64,000 nt of DNA from Dermanyssus gallinae. Taxonomy: Eukaryota > Arthropoda > Arachnida > Mesostigmata > Dermanyssidae. Below are positions 11,826 through 22,876 of this stretch, in pieces. The position numbers and the translations under genes are program-made. Numbering within the stretch: position 1 is the first letter of the stretch; each line of letters opens with the position of its first letter. The stretch lies in assembly GCA_003439945.1 (NCBI GenBank), contig QVRM01001379.1:1-64000 (forward strand). The letters run 5' to 3'. The notes beneath the pieces were generated by a model. The model made no database searches and was not told the DNA's origin. It saw only the letters and a list, made by a program, of their open reading frames with translations.

Positions 11826-12089
11826 TTGTTAAACGACTCTGATCTTGGCTTGCAACTCACTCAAGAAATAATGCATATGCTCACACAAAACGGAATCGCT
11901 TACAACAATTGGGACGAGATCACTTCAGTGCGAATCGAAAATGCGCCGTTTCAAGACACTGAAAACAAATTTGCCATAAGTGGCCACAAATTGAAGGATG
12001 TAATGACCCTAATAGTAGACGATGAATGTATCTTAAAGCAATCGAGCGACGAGACCAAGCAAAAGGCCATGTGGCAGCTTGGGCCATGA
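11826..12089 (+). other. Unrecognised 87-residue open frame
   Basis: The open frame (for example LTQEIMHMLTQNGIAYNNW, CILKQSSDETKQKAMWQLG) is mostly polar and has no family motif that I recognise. No splice or duplicate supports it as a gene. 12090-12600 beyond it holds nothing recognised. Confidence 0.2.
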
Positions 12090-12603
12090 GTATTTCGCGC
12101 GCGATGGCCTCATGGGCTAAGCCGAGTCCTAAAGTACAAAGTGTCATCCCATAGAGTTCACCTAATAAGTGGGCCGAGCAAAAGTACGTATTGGGTCTTT
12201 CACAAAAAAAAACCCATTAACGAAGCAAGGAAAGCTTTAACTTGTGAATAGGGGTTTGGCAGCGACCAAAGGCATGCTTTGTATGAATTATAGAAGCATA
12301 CAAATTTGCGCATTAGAGATCATGTACTGAGCGGAAATAGGCTAATGGTGTACGTTTATTTTCAAACCGTACGACGTCACAAAGTATAACCTTTAAATAA
12401 ATGAATGTATTTTGTTATGTTGTAACAATCATTTACACTTAGTTATAACGTAGGGTTTACTTACCGATCATAACAGTTTGCATCGAATGTAGGCGCATAG
12501 TTGCGGCCGAACTGCAACTGCCGAGAACGGGTGCAGCAGCAGATGGATGCTCTCAGTAACTGCGAACACAGTCGTATCGCCAGGTAGCAGACGACCTACT
12601 TAC

Positions 12604-12693
12604 AACCTAACAACCGATGTCTCGATAAGAATCGCCATTCTATGTCGGTGAAATTAGAAATGATCTTTACATCACCTACTGAGCTTATATCAA
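12604..12693 (-). CDS. Possible CD36 gene A N-terminal exon
   Basis: A 90-nt interval lies between a good acceptor (CTTTTTATTTAG) and a strong donor (GTAAGT). Its frame (DISSVGDVKII, FTDIEWRFLSRHRLLG) would join in phase to the 10975 exon to give RHRLLG-F-ASIILLV, a basic stretch before the membrane span as expected for the cytoplasmic N-terminus of CD36 proteins. No ATG lies in frame, so another upstream exon would be needed. Similarity is short, and the call rests on splice phase and charge pattern. Confidence 0.33.
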
Positions 12694-12789
12694 CTAAATA
12701 AAAAGTGCCCTTATCATTTATAATGTAATCCGTATGGCTTATGTGTATTACGTTGTGTGTATGTACAGTTGTGGCCTGTCCTGTCACAA

Positions 12790-14770
12790 CTGAAGATGCT
12801 ACTTACGTTAGTACCGAGCAATTGAGTCTATCTACCACTGCTAATTTCTAGCGCGTATAGCTACGAGTGTACGATACGCGTATACTAGGTGACCTGTAGC
12901 GTGTTGATAACGAAGAGCCAGTGAGCCATAAATACTCAAAACATGCAAGATTCCAAAGGCACTTTGCTAGAATTGTAACTGCAAATATCAGACACAATTT
13001 TTTCTATGTACCACATGCGTCATAATGTAAATTCACTTTAAATCTATACGAATTATTTTCTAGCCTGAGTTTGCAAACCATAAACAGAACATACGCAGTG
13101 TTGGTGGATAAAAAGTATCTGTTATGTATTTTATCAAGAATCTACGAATCGAACAAAATTACATAAATGCGCCGAAAACATTTTCAATGTGCCTAGGGCC
13201 ATTATAGAATCAATAAACACAATAAAACGTCATTAAGCTGATAAAGGCCAACTAATAAGCAAGCACCGCTGAATGTTCATCAGTTCACGCCAGTGTAAGA
13301 TCCAGAGGAGCACTACGATAGTATTATGTACTGTATTATTACTGTTGCTATTTAAAAAAAACACGATAACCTCCTAAATAGATTTAGCTATGTAGCGCCT
13401 AAGGCAAAACGAAAGAGGTAACAAACGCGCAAATTCTCACACGTATACTCACGACGTGTTATACGGAAAAGTCTAATTGTTGTTATTCACTGGTTAACAT
13501 CTGTGCAACATTCTATATATAATACATCACTCGAATAATTGGAACCTGCGTAACCGTTAGGATTGCCCGTCTTTTCTATTAGGGAAAGATTACACTATCA
13601 CATCGCAGAGCTTTAATAAACCGGGCAAGTTGTTGACGGAAGTAAGCAGCAAACAATGAAATGCAAACAGAACCGTGCCGCAATATCGATACTGTAAGTA
13701 TTTTTTTAAAACTTATTGTTTGACTGCCAATTTTCGAAATGCATGCATTTTTAGATACTACTTTGCAAGTGCATCAAATTAAGAGAACGTAGAGATAATA
13801 ATTCGAAAAATTCGCGAAAGATCGATTTGTGGAATTGAACCTGGGACCAGCTATTAGGCATGGTGCTCACAAATGCAACATGTAATGAAGCATCGCATCC
13901 TCACAAGAAAGTTGTGTTTCCATGCCTACAAGATATCACTGACTTACAACTCCAACCTACAGACCATGCACAATTCGTCGATTATAGGTAACTAAACAAC
14001 AGGAACGTAAAAGACTAATTTTCCAATAGTTATCTTCAGCGATGAGACTAATTCTTGGGAATACAAGTGCATTGAAGGTTGTCGCATAACCTAGCTGTCG
14101 TGCCAGGAGCAAATGGTAGAGATATCAAAGACACGTGGAACAGGACAGTGCCGTTTGAGATAGATAATTTAAAACAATCGCAATATTGCACAAAGTATTT
14201 TTTGGAGATGTAGTATCCTGTTAGGCCGACCAGAATAGGTCGTGCGATGTGTTGTTTTATAAATAATTCTCGCATGATTTCTACTCTACGGATAAACTCT
14301 TTTTTTAAATATTGTATTACAACAATTACTGTTCAATTACAGTAATTACTGTTACATTTGGGGTATTCTGCATGCTAAAACTTGCTTAGCTAAATTTTGT
14401 TATAAAATCCGTAAGTATTTTATTACGAGGTAGTCCCGGAGCTTATTGAGCTATATAGGCCGCTAAGGCCTCTGACGCAGTGTGGTTCAGCTTCTAGTCG
14501 TAGATACTTCTTCAGGTCCCGAAGTTCGTGTGAATCTGTCTGGAATTTCTGAGATCTCCTTGAAGAAATCCATGTCATCGAAGAAGAAATCAACAAACTT
14601 CTAGAAATGGACGTCATCTCTGCTGGGAGGGCCTTGAAAACCCAAAAAGAGGCTGCGAGGACTGGTACGACCTTCTACCCTTCTGAGTAGCTCGTTTACA
14701 ACATTACACCTCAATGCAAGCGCCGAGGGATTCAAGAATCGGGGCAACACAAGCACCTAAGCAGTGTACT
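12790..14770. other. No gene recognised
   Basis: AT-rich, with only short open frames. A weak tRNA-like B box (GGTTCAATTCC on the minus strand, near 13830-13850) may be an old SINE. Frames at 14048-14617 have no recognised motif. Confidence 0.4.
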
Positions 14771-14779
14771 GTGTAATAA

Positions 14780-15180
14780 GTGGTCATCCATTGATGTAGC
14801 AGTTATAAGCGAGACTTGGCTTAAAGACACCGATGTTCTTCTGGTTGCGATTGACGGCTTCAGCTTAATGGTATCCAAACGTTAAGCGCCTAAGGTTAGA
14901 GGCGGTGCCGAAATCTATGTTCATACCACCTGTATGATTGTATCCACGCTAGCGCTTAGTAGTATTGATGGGTGCATTCAAGCTTCTTGTATATATCTTT
15001 GGAAAAGATCCAATCTCAAAGATTAAATCATTCGGTTTTACTTAAGCAGTACGCTACATAAGGATGTTCTCGTTGATCTATGAAATAACATTCTACCACC
15101 AAATGCTTTACTTTCGTGACTGTTCCTTGATGATTTAAACGCCAACTTGCTCGCTAAGAAACATCGACGACGCTTCAGGC
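14780..15180 (+). pseudogene. LINE AP endonuclease fragment
   Basis: The plus strand encodes SSIDVAVISETWLKDTD (about 14790-14840), GFSLMVSKR, then after one stop VRGGAEIYVHTTCMI (about 14898-14940) and a decayed LDDLNANL near 15130. This is the order of the APE endonuclease of CR1/Jockey-type LINEs (SETWL, R..GGG..iYV, GDFN). 15180-15560 holds nothing recognised. Confidence 0.65.
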
Positions 15181-15559
15181 TGCTACTTTCAACTTTACCC
15201 GAGGTCACGACACTGCTGGTAAAGGGACCTTCTTGTATCGCCTAAGCTACATTTCTTGAAGCGATGTCTATGATTTAAATTATGTTTGTTTAGCGTCCAA
15301 GAATTTCTAACAAACCCTTCGAGATATTTATAACACATCATTTGGTCCGCGTCGCATGAAGCGTACGGATGCGTCAAAAGATGACACGTTTGGGCTCGCG
15401 CCAGAATTGCGTTGCTTAAGAAGGCATCCTAACAAAATGTACATTAGGTCCACAGGTGTTGTTCGCCTAGCAACTGCACTTTGGAAATCTATCATCTGCC
15501 TTTATCTCGCAGCGTATACGATATTGTCTTAAACACGTCTCAGATCGTTGGTGAATATT

Positions 15560-16050
15560 GTGAAGAAAAAAGGTGCTGAGCACCGAGGGATTAGTGCAGG
15601 TCACAGTGATTCAGTAATAGTGAACTGCAAGATTGGTGCTGATGACTTGTGACTTTTGAAGTGTGTGACCTGTGCGGAGATTAAGTGCGGCCGTCTCCGT
15701 GGTCGCTGAGGAGATACTGCCGAAACGTAGTACCTTCGACTGCCGCCAGGAGGTGCTGCAGAGAGGCAGTGGGGCGAAGGCAAAGAGCTTAGCGGCCATC
15801 TCCTGTCTCTCTCCAGATGCACGAGGCGCAGTGTGGTGGAGTGCAGGGAGAACGAACGGTGCGCCATGCAAAGCGGCAGGACCGGCGGCGCGAGTATGAG
15901 TGTGGAAGTGACGCCCAAAGGGCAGAGCAGAGATGGACCAGGCAGGTGGCGGCCTGTCTTATATACCACACGGGAGGGACTCTCATCTGAGGATCAGGCT
16001 CCCCTCAGAGTTGAGGTTAAGTGCCAGGGCTGGTAGGTGGCCTACGGACC
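15560..16050 (+). other. GC-rich segment, possible R1 5' end
   Basis: The phrase TTAAGTGCGGCC occurs here (about 15680) and at the R1 start near 5115; TTAAGTGCCAGGGCTGG occurs near 16017. Base composition rises sharply compared with the AT-rich left flank. No ORF1 motif is readable. It is tentatively the 5' untranslated sequence of one or two R1 insertions. Confidence 0.35.
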
Positions 16051-16059
16051 TTTTTGGCA

Positions 16060-16215
16060 AGGTCTCGGAAATGCATAATGTAGAAGCTCTACTAGCTAGC
16101 AGCAGCTAGTGTAGGACTCTCACCACTAAAACCGATATCCTCCCCACCCCCCCCCCAAACCCGGGATTGCATTGGCATTACTTCAACAACCCTGAGAGGG
16201 GTTCTAGCGCTCTAT
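16060..16215 (-). other. R1 3' untranslated region
   Basis: Homologous by eye to 33175-33320: GGAAATGCATAATG, AGCTAGTGTAGGACTCTCACC and a C-rich tract. It lies just downstream of the minus-strand R1 C-terminal sequence. Confidence 0.5.
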
Positions 16216-16399
16216 GCACCTAGCCAATGCTTGCTCGCCCTAGGGAGATGCGTCGAGATCCTTCGGAGGGCTTAGCTGCTCCCCTTCTCCCTCTCTCGGG
16301 TCTTCGTCTCGACTGCCCCACAAAGGGGTCTGGTCGTAGCGAGCTCGTCTCGTCGCCTTTAGTCGAGCTTTTTCCTCATGATGGTGTCGAGGTAATGTC

Positions 16400-17075
16400 G
16401 ACCCTTTGTCCAATTCGTCTCGTCTTTCATCATGAAGTCCACTATGTACTGCGGAGTCTTTTCCCTCAGCTCAGGTGCCGCAGAGGCGCGTGCCCACGTG
16501 GGCCGCGCAGTGCACGGTCGTGTGTTCGACGTTGTCCGCGTCCCCGGAGGAGCAGAAGACGCAAGATGTCAACCGGGGCCTTGCCGATGCGCATCATATC
16601 TGTCAGGAACTGGCCGGGCCATTTGCGTCGTGGTGTACGACAGCTCCTCAACTGCTTGTCATACCACCGACGCAGGGCGAGTCTATTGACCGCCGGCGTC
16701 GCCTTGGGAAGTTCGCCATTCTTCGTTCCACAGTTCCAGTGTCTTCATTTGTGCCTGCGCGAGGTCCCAGTTCCCGTCAAGGCGGCGTTCGCTTCTCTTC
16801 CTGGCCAGGAGATCCCAAGGTAGCCACGGGCCAGTACTATCAAAGCATCCGTAGACACCGAGCTGTAGGCCCTGCAGACTCTTATGGCCATACCCCGCTG
16901 CGCGGCTCTGAGTGCGCCTCGGTTGCGCGCCGTCCGCCTGTCCGGCATTTCTGATACGCGCGACGTTCGGTTCCCTCAATAGACAAAGGCCTATATTCCG
17001 GCGCCGAACCATGTCTTCTAATACATCATGCGCTGTCCGGAACCTGTTGAGGGTTTATCTGGCTGATTTTGATCA
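16400..17075 (-). pseudogene. R1 ORF2 with central deletion
   Basis: Reading minus, the EN start TLNRFRTAHDVLEDM and LLREPNVARIRNAG (about 16950-17050) is followed immediately by post-RT sequence AAQRGMAIRVCRAYSSVST (about 16850-16910) and then a C-terminal finger CVFC..GDADNVEHTTVHC (about 16510-16560). Most of EN and the whole catalytic RT are deleted. The joint is near 16930. Confidence 0.75.
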
Positions 17076-17112
17076 TTATTGGGCTTGCTGGTTCCCGGCT
17101 GCCACCGTGCAG

Positions 17113-17960
17113 TCAGGACCGCCGTCCTCTGCAGGTATAGCGATGATTTCCGGGTCTTCTCCGCCTTCTTCTCTCCGCTCTTGCTCGTGTTAGTTGCCTG
17201 TGTTGTATCTGGCCTTTTTCCGGCTTCCGGCCTCGTGGTAAAGTCCGCGGTGGAGGGGCGCGGGGGGTTATAAGGCCGTTCGCTCTGAGTCTTTCGTGCT
17301 TCTGAAGGGTGTACCGGCTAGGGACACCTTCGGGCCAGCCTTGCTGCGTCCATTTGTTCTCTGTATGCGAGGCACGAGATGGTCTGCCCGGTGACCATCC
17401 ACGTTGCAAACAAAGCATCTTGGCTGTGGCGCCTCGCAGTCGCTGACCAGATGGTCGGGGCTTCCGCATCGATGGCAGATGCGTGCGGCAGGCTCCGCCG
17501 CCGTACAGATCTTTTTGTGACCCGGGCGTTGGCACCAAAAGCAGGTCGGCAGCTGGACCCATGCGTCCGGCCTGCAGGCCCGCCCGCCGATGTTTATCGC
17601 TCGGAGGTTGCGGAGGATACGTGCAGTCGGGTGTGCTGCTCACTCGCACGTACCACCTCAACGCTCGTCCGGGCCTAAGCTCAGAGATGCTGTGTTGCTG
17701 TCGATGGCAGTCCAAGGGCGCTTCCTATGTACCGTTTATTGATCTCGTATCTCGTGAAGAGGTTGACGCTCCATAATGCTGTGTCCTGTTGCTGTGTTGT
17801 TCGTCCTTGCAGTCTGCTTGGAGCCCTGTGGGGTTCGCGATGGCTTCCGCCTAGAGACTTGGGGGAGGCACACAGCCCACCAGCTTGAAGTTTCCTACAC
17901 ATCTGTATCACCTTCCCCCCCTTCCCCTGCCCTCGCGGAATGCAGCCGACCGTGACGGCG
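17113..17960 (-). pseudogene. R1 ORF1 with zinc knuckles
   Basis: On the minus strand between about 17385 and 17545 three nucleic-acid-binding knuckles occur in one frame: CFWCQRPGHKKIC, CHRCGSPDHLVSDC (C-x2-C-x4-H-x4-C) and CFVCNVDGH. This is the standard C-terminal module of R1 ORF1. The frame is interrupted on both sides. It directly precedes the ORF2 remnant, as expected for one element. Confidence 0.8.
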
Positions 17961-17964
17961 ACCC

Positions 17965-19450
17965 GAGGGAGACGACGGCCCCAAAATTAAGATAATGACG
18001 AAATAGAAACGGGGCAGGCGGGCCACTCCTGTGCTGAACCGCTGCCCGGACGGAAGAGGATGAGGTCAATGACCGTATTGCCGGTCCCGGAGGCGGCTAA
18101 GAAGGGCCCCCGGCACGGCGAATCCGTGATCGACCCGGACATTTAAGATGTGCCAATGCGTCATGTCAAAGTACACAGAACATATCATGGAGCTCTGCAA
18201 GGCGCAGAACACCAAGATTGAGCTGAAAGATATATCGAAATGGCTACCGAGGGTTATTGAACGTATAAAGAAGGCGCTCGACGCCGTAAGCAGGGATAGG
18301 ACAAAAACACGCCTCATGGCGGACGATACAATAGCGGCCTTGACATAAAAACGCAACGTACTACGGCGCAAACTAGAGGCGCGGACCCGCCCAACGGAAT
18401 CTGCAGGAGATGCAAACGGAAAGAAGCTGATGAACAGACGTCACGGAAAGCCCTAGGCAAAGACATTCTAAGACTACCGGAGAACCCTGGTCCCGGGAGG
18501 CTCTTCAGCGGGTTATGTTGACAACGACAAAGAAAACGGACTCTAGAGATGTTAAGGATCTACTACTCCCAAGAAGAGCAGAACACGACCAGGCCGTGGT
18601 CGCAGCTCTTAGTAGCCAATTCCTGTCTCTGCCGGCTATTCTAGATAGCCCGGCAGGAAGGGCGGCAGTACGTAGCACGGTCGCCTAGAAGTCCATCGAG
18701 AGACCCGAGGCCACTCCCCCCTCAGCAATGTCTGGTTGTAGCCGTAGTTGAACCAAGCAAATAACTGGAAGACCCAGTAATGGCCGTTTTAAAGAAAATG
18801 GTTAGCAAAAACATTACAGCTTGGCCACTTCTCTACGTAACACCGCAGCGGCGACACTTGTAAATGCACGGGACCTTGGCCATTCAGACGCTACAAGCGG
18901 AGGGAGAAGGCGCGCCAGATCTATACTCGGAGAAAACCAGCGGTCCGGCGGGTCTCCTCCCTTTTGACTTCGAGCACCCCATACCCAAGTTGAGCTCACA
19001 GGTCGGACCACCATACGGGTGTGGGCGGAGGAGGGCAAATCTTTTGCGGACGCCCTTAATGACATCCGACCGCATGACGGCAGATTCGGCGATACCGGGA
19101 GCATTGGTCCGAGGAGTGAGCAAGAACCCCTAAGGAGACCTCATAATCCGGCTAGAAGAGAGAAATCCAGGCGCTGTAAAGAAATTGGCGGAGGCTATAA
19201 CGACTGCTACAGGGTATCAAGCAGACTGCAGAGAAGCAACGACACAGCAGGATACAGCACTCTTGCGCGTCGACCCGCTTACGAGCAGGCGGTTATCAAA
19301 CGCGACGTACGAAATGCCCTCGGACTACCACCCACGGTGGCACTCCGAATCTCCAAGTCAAGACTTGGGCTAGCATCAAGGCGGTACGTACGTGTAAGCA
19401 GCAATTGCGCGCCGCCTTTGCATTCCCGGATGTCACAGAGGCCCTAGGGT
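17965..19450 (+). pseudogene. R1 ORF1 fragment, plus strand
   Basis: Frames contain VLPVPEAAKKGPR (about 18080-18115), a charged helical stretch ELKDISKWLPRVIERIKKA (about 18220-18280) and VWAEEGKSFADALNDIR (about 19020-19070), matching the R1 ORF1 core phrase W...GKSYAD. No knuckles were found before the endonuclease remnant, so the end of ORF1 is deleted. Many shifts. Confidence 0.55.
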
Positions 19451-19739
19451 GCAACGCCCAATGACGACCCCCCCCCCTGCCGCAGACTCCGCTACGGTAT
19501 TAGGGGTGGAATCGAGGCACGGAAGCACCCAACTACCCAAGAACGGGAAAGCGGAAAAAAGAAAGCCGATAGGGACACAAAAACTACTGTAACAACCACC
19601 TGAGCTGAGTATGACGATCCTGAGTGGACCATCGTAGGCAAGAACTAGAAGGTCGAGTAATGTTAAAAATGAGCGATTGATGCGGCCATCTGGTGGACGA
19701 GCCGAGACCGCAGTCGGCCAGTGGCCGGGCAGGGCGACG

Positions 19740-20160
19740 GGCCAGGGCTTGCCTGGATTGACATATACAACATGGCGGTATTTTATACGTGTTACTTCTC
19801 GCCCATCAAATCAACCGAAGAGTTCTCAAGTTATCTGGACACACTAGGACAATCACTGAGGCGCCACCTGCGATAAATAGTTGTGATATCCTAGAGAACT
19901 GGGCCGCAGAGGCGGGTTTGTAAGTGGTAAATAGGAGAAGCGCTCCGACCTTCTTCCGAGGGACGCACACCTCCCACATAAACCTTACCTTCGACAATGA
20001 CAGAAAACTGTCCTTAACCACGGATTGGGCAGTGCTTGAGAAAGAAAGGCCCTTAAGTGATCATTGCTACATCTGTTTTATCTACACCTTTCCCGGACGG
20101 GCTGCAGTTAACGTAAGACCTCGTCGTACGTGGCAGAGCGTATATAAAAAAATGTCCTAG
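19740..20160 (+). pseudogene. R1 AP endonuclease fragment
   Basis: Plus-strand frames give AVFYTCYFSPIKSTEEF and LDTLGQSLR (about 19770-19860), then SAPTFFRG..SHINLTF (about 19935-20000), matching SCYFSPN and PTF.RG..S.IDLT of R1 EN. The central catalytic part is lost in frameshifts. Confidence 0.65.
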
Positions 20161-20184
20161 CAATTCACATTTGCGTTATTGACG

Positions 20185-20450
20185 TAGAACAGATATGTTG
20201 CCTTGCATGAAAAGTAAGTCACTACTTGGACAACAACACCACCTTGTTCTGCACGCGTCTCAGCAACGTGTCTTTAACGCCTTCCACTAGCTTTTTGTAT
20301 TTAGACAGATAAGGCTTCCAGCCAGTAGATCAGTTTTGTAAGAACAAATAAATATGGAGGCGAATGTACACATGAGACGCCGTTAAAATGAAACAACGGA
20401 AGACAGCGGTACTTATGAGGGTACCTAGGAGCAACATGTGGGAGCTAGCT
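20185..20450. repeat. Dispersed repeat X, copy 1
   Basis: Shares long near-identical stretches with 32480-32715 (CGCCTTCCACTAGCTTT, TTTAGACAGATAAGGCT, ACAGCGGTACTTAT) and with 59317-59470. Orientation is the same in all three. No coding sequence or termini were recognised. Confidence 0.75.
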
Positions 20451-21130
20451 ATTAGAGTGTCAAAGAGAGTAGCCGCTGCTCATTTTTAGGGCACCTTCAG
20501 TAAGTCGTTCATCTCTGTCAGCTCCATTATTTATGGTTGTGTTATTTACACTAGGCAAATGGTGTAGTATCGTTAGATACTTTAAAATGTTATATGCTAT
20601 ACTTAAGAAAGAAAACACAATAAATCACCAGCTAATGTTTATTCAATACCTTGGGGAAATTTTATCAATTCGCAGGAGAATGAGTCGGTTTTTGACGTCG
20701 CAACCGTGAGACAGACTTTACATTTCCAAGTCCAACGACCAGGTTTGGATTTGCGGTATTTTATCATAGATAGGCTACAAAGAGACATACAACTTGATAG
20801 TGCGCTCTTTGAGATGCACACGTGTCTAGACCAAATAGTGTGTGTCAGCTTAGGAATTATAGAGAAATAAGAAGAAAGTCTGCACAACCACAACAACAGC
20901 ATCTTGCTCCTACTGTTATTAAAATATCCGGAGACTGAGGCTGGCATTTTTCTCTCCTCGTACACAATCGAGGTGTTTAAAGCAGGAGGCCACAGAGGAC
21001 AGCAGACGTCGCGAGCAAGCAAAGACAGGCCGCCAACGCTGACCAACGGACGACACTTCGTTGCCTAGGTATGTCCACCAACTTGTCCCTGTCCGACGGT
21101 CGATTCATCTAAGGAGTATTCACAACACAC

Positions 21131-21133
<3 letters not shown>
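20451..21133. repeat. Dispersed repeat Y, copy 1
   Basis: Matches 37316-37924 over its length: TTAGAGTGTCA, TCGTTCATCTCTGTCAGCTC, TATCCGGAGACTGAGGCT, GCCACAGAGGACAGCAGACG. Both copies run straight into a (TA)n tract. The minus strand is open from 21046 to 20639 (135 residues, MVSVGGLSL..ARDVCCPLW) and the first 60 or so residues are also open in the second copy (from 37838), but the plus strand is open as well, so coding cannot be decided. Confidence 0.75.

Positions 21134-21196
<63 letters not shown>
21134..21196. repeat. (TA)n microsatellite at repeat Y end
   Basis: About 31 TA units, the longest tract in the window, between repeat Y and a LINE fragment. Confidence 0.95.
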
Positions 21197-21199
<3 letters not shown>

Positions 21200-21257
21200 C
21201 CGTAGAGTTATTAAAAACAATTTTAGAAACGAGGAGGCATAATTACTAATTACTCAC

Positions 21258-22278
21258 GTGCAGGTAGCTGCAAATAAATTCAATGAACTACTAGACCCGT
21301 CCGTCTGGCCAGACGGCATTCACTTCCGCCCGTACCGCGGCCAGTTACACCAATATAGAGTGTCCAGCGCAGTGCACGAAGTGGAGGCGAGCATTGTCGC
21401 CAATCGGTACAGGGCAAGCGTGGAGGAAGATCACAGTGCAAACAAAGAAATGGAGACAAATCAATGACAAAATAGCCAGCCAACACCCCAAGAACACAAA
21501 ACAGCTCCATCGAAATGTCTGCTATGGAATATCGAATCTCTCAACCAATTATATCGAACAACAGGAGAGAACATATTCAGCAAATACGACATATTGCTCT
21601 TAACGGAAACCTTCGAAACAGACCCCACAAAAACCCCCTTCCCCCACCACAAATTATTTCACGGACTGGCAATTAAGCCGGAGGGACGAGGAAGACCAAA
21701 ATGGGGCATGTATAGGAGTAAGAACAACGGAGAATGCCAAGCTTCTTCATAGCACTGCCAGACACATTGTACTAGAGCTCACGGATGATTACTTAATCTG
21801 TATTTATAGCCCGCCTGAAAAGGCGGTAGATCAAGTGATACAGGGCATTGGTGACTGTATGGGACTTTGCACTGATGCGAATAAAAATGTAGTAATAGGT
21901 GGATATTTTAATTGTGACTTGACAAAGGAAAGTTTTCGAAAAATAAGTTTGAAAACAGGAATTGACGAGCTTGGACTGGCCATCCACAGTAATTCTTCAG
22001 AGCCTACATATATTAGTTGGAATGGATACAGCGCGGTTGATATTATTCTCTCATCAGTATCACAGACGACAGATACTATATTTGACATCACTATCCGCCT
22101 ATCGGCTCATCGTAAACATTCTCAGGTCGAGTTTAAACTGCATCGCAAACAACGTGTGGTCACGTCCCAAACTAAGCACGTCCACCGCTCACTAAACAGC
22201 CACCTATTGGAACAAGCATTACAGCTAGCTGAACACAGCAACGACGTGAACGAAATTGAATTATCACTCAATATATAA
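21258..22278 (+). pseudogene. LINE ORF1 end and endonuclease domain
   Basis: A frame with PSVWPDGIHFRPYRG (about 21297-21340) resembles the end of LINE ORF1. From about 21700 the EN follows: VLELTDDYLICIYSPPEKA, then VIGGYFNCDL and the open frame 21835-22278 with TYISWNGYSAVDIILSS and SAHRKHSQVEF. The catalytic GDFN aspartate is Tyr (TAT at 21904-21906) and the terminal SDH is SAHRKH, so the enzyme would be inactive. RT is absent. 22290-22870 holds nothing recognised. Confidence 0.7.
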
Positions 22279-22876
22279 TGCGTTGTTATTTGCGTGGGCT
22301 TTGCACAGAGCCGTACACAAAGAAAAAAACAAAGTTACCACAATGGTTATTTAAGTTAATTTAGTTGGTAATTAGACCTTCTCGCTTCAAGTCATGTTGC
22401 AGTGGAAGCCCAGGAAATGACGGCAAACTTCACTGCAGGGAGTGGTACACCGTTTAGTTCAATTTTTTGGCATTTTGCGACATAAACGTAACATAAATGT
22501 GCTTTAAATGAAACTTGTTTTGGTCTGTCTTACTTTAGGGCTAGTTACTTATGGGAGCGTGGTTTGAAGAGTTAATGCGCTATTCATAGTTTTCATCTAA
22601 CGGTGTGCCGCAAGTTGATCCCGGCTGTTGATTAAATTATCTTTGAGCGACCGCCCATTGATTAATTGATAAACTATACCGTCGAGAGTCAGTGGTTTTC
22701 ATGGAGATTTTTAGTGCCCGTAGGGGACACATATGTCGTAGGGATGTTGATAATTTAACTACGACTCAAATATTACGTTGATGTATAAAGTACACTAGAG
22801 TAAACGTAGTACAGCGTCCTGTAGAACTCGTGCTATTTTGTCTGGTCTGGACCGCTCCTGAGACCACTGACTTTGG

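Noticed and set aside
13830..13900. tRNA gene on the minus strand
   Set aside because: Only a B-box-like GGTTCAATTCC is present; no convincing A box or cloverleaf.
15601..15969. Overlapping long open frames on both strands
   Set aside because: Open frames here follow from high GC and few stop codons; no motif or duplicate supports coding.
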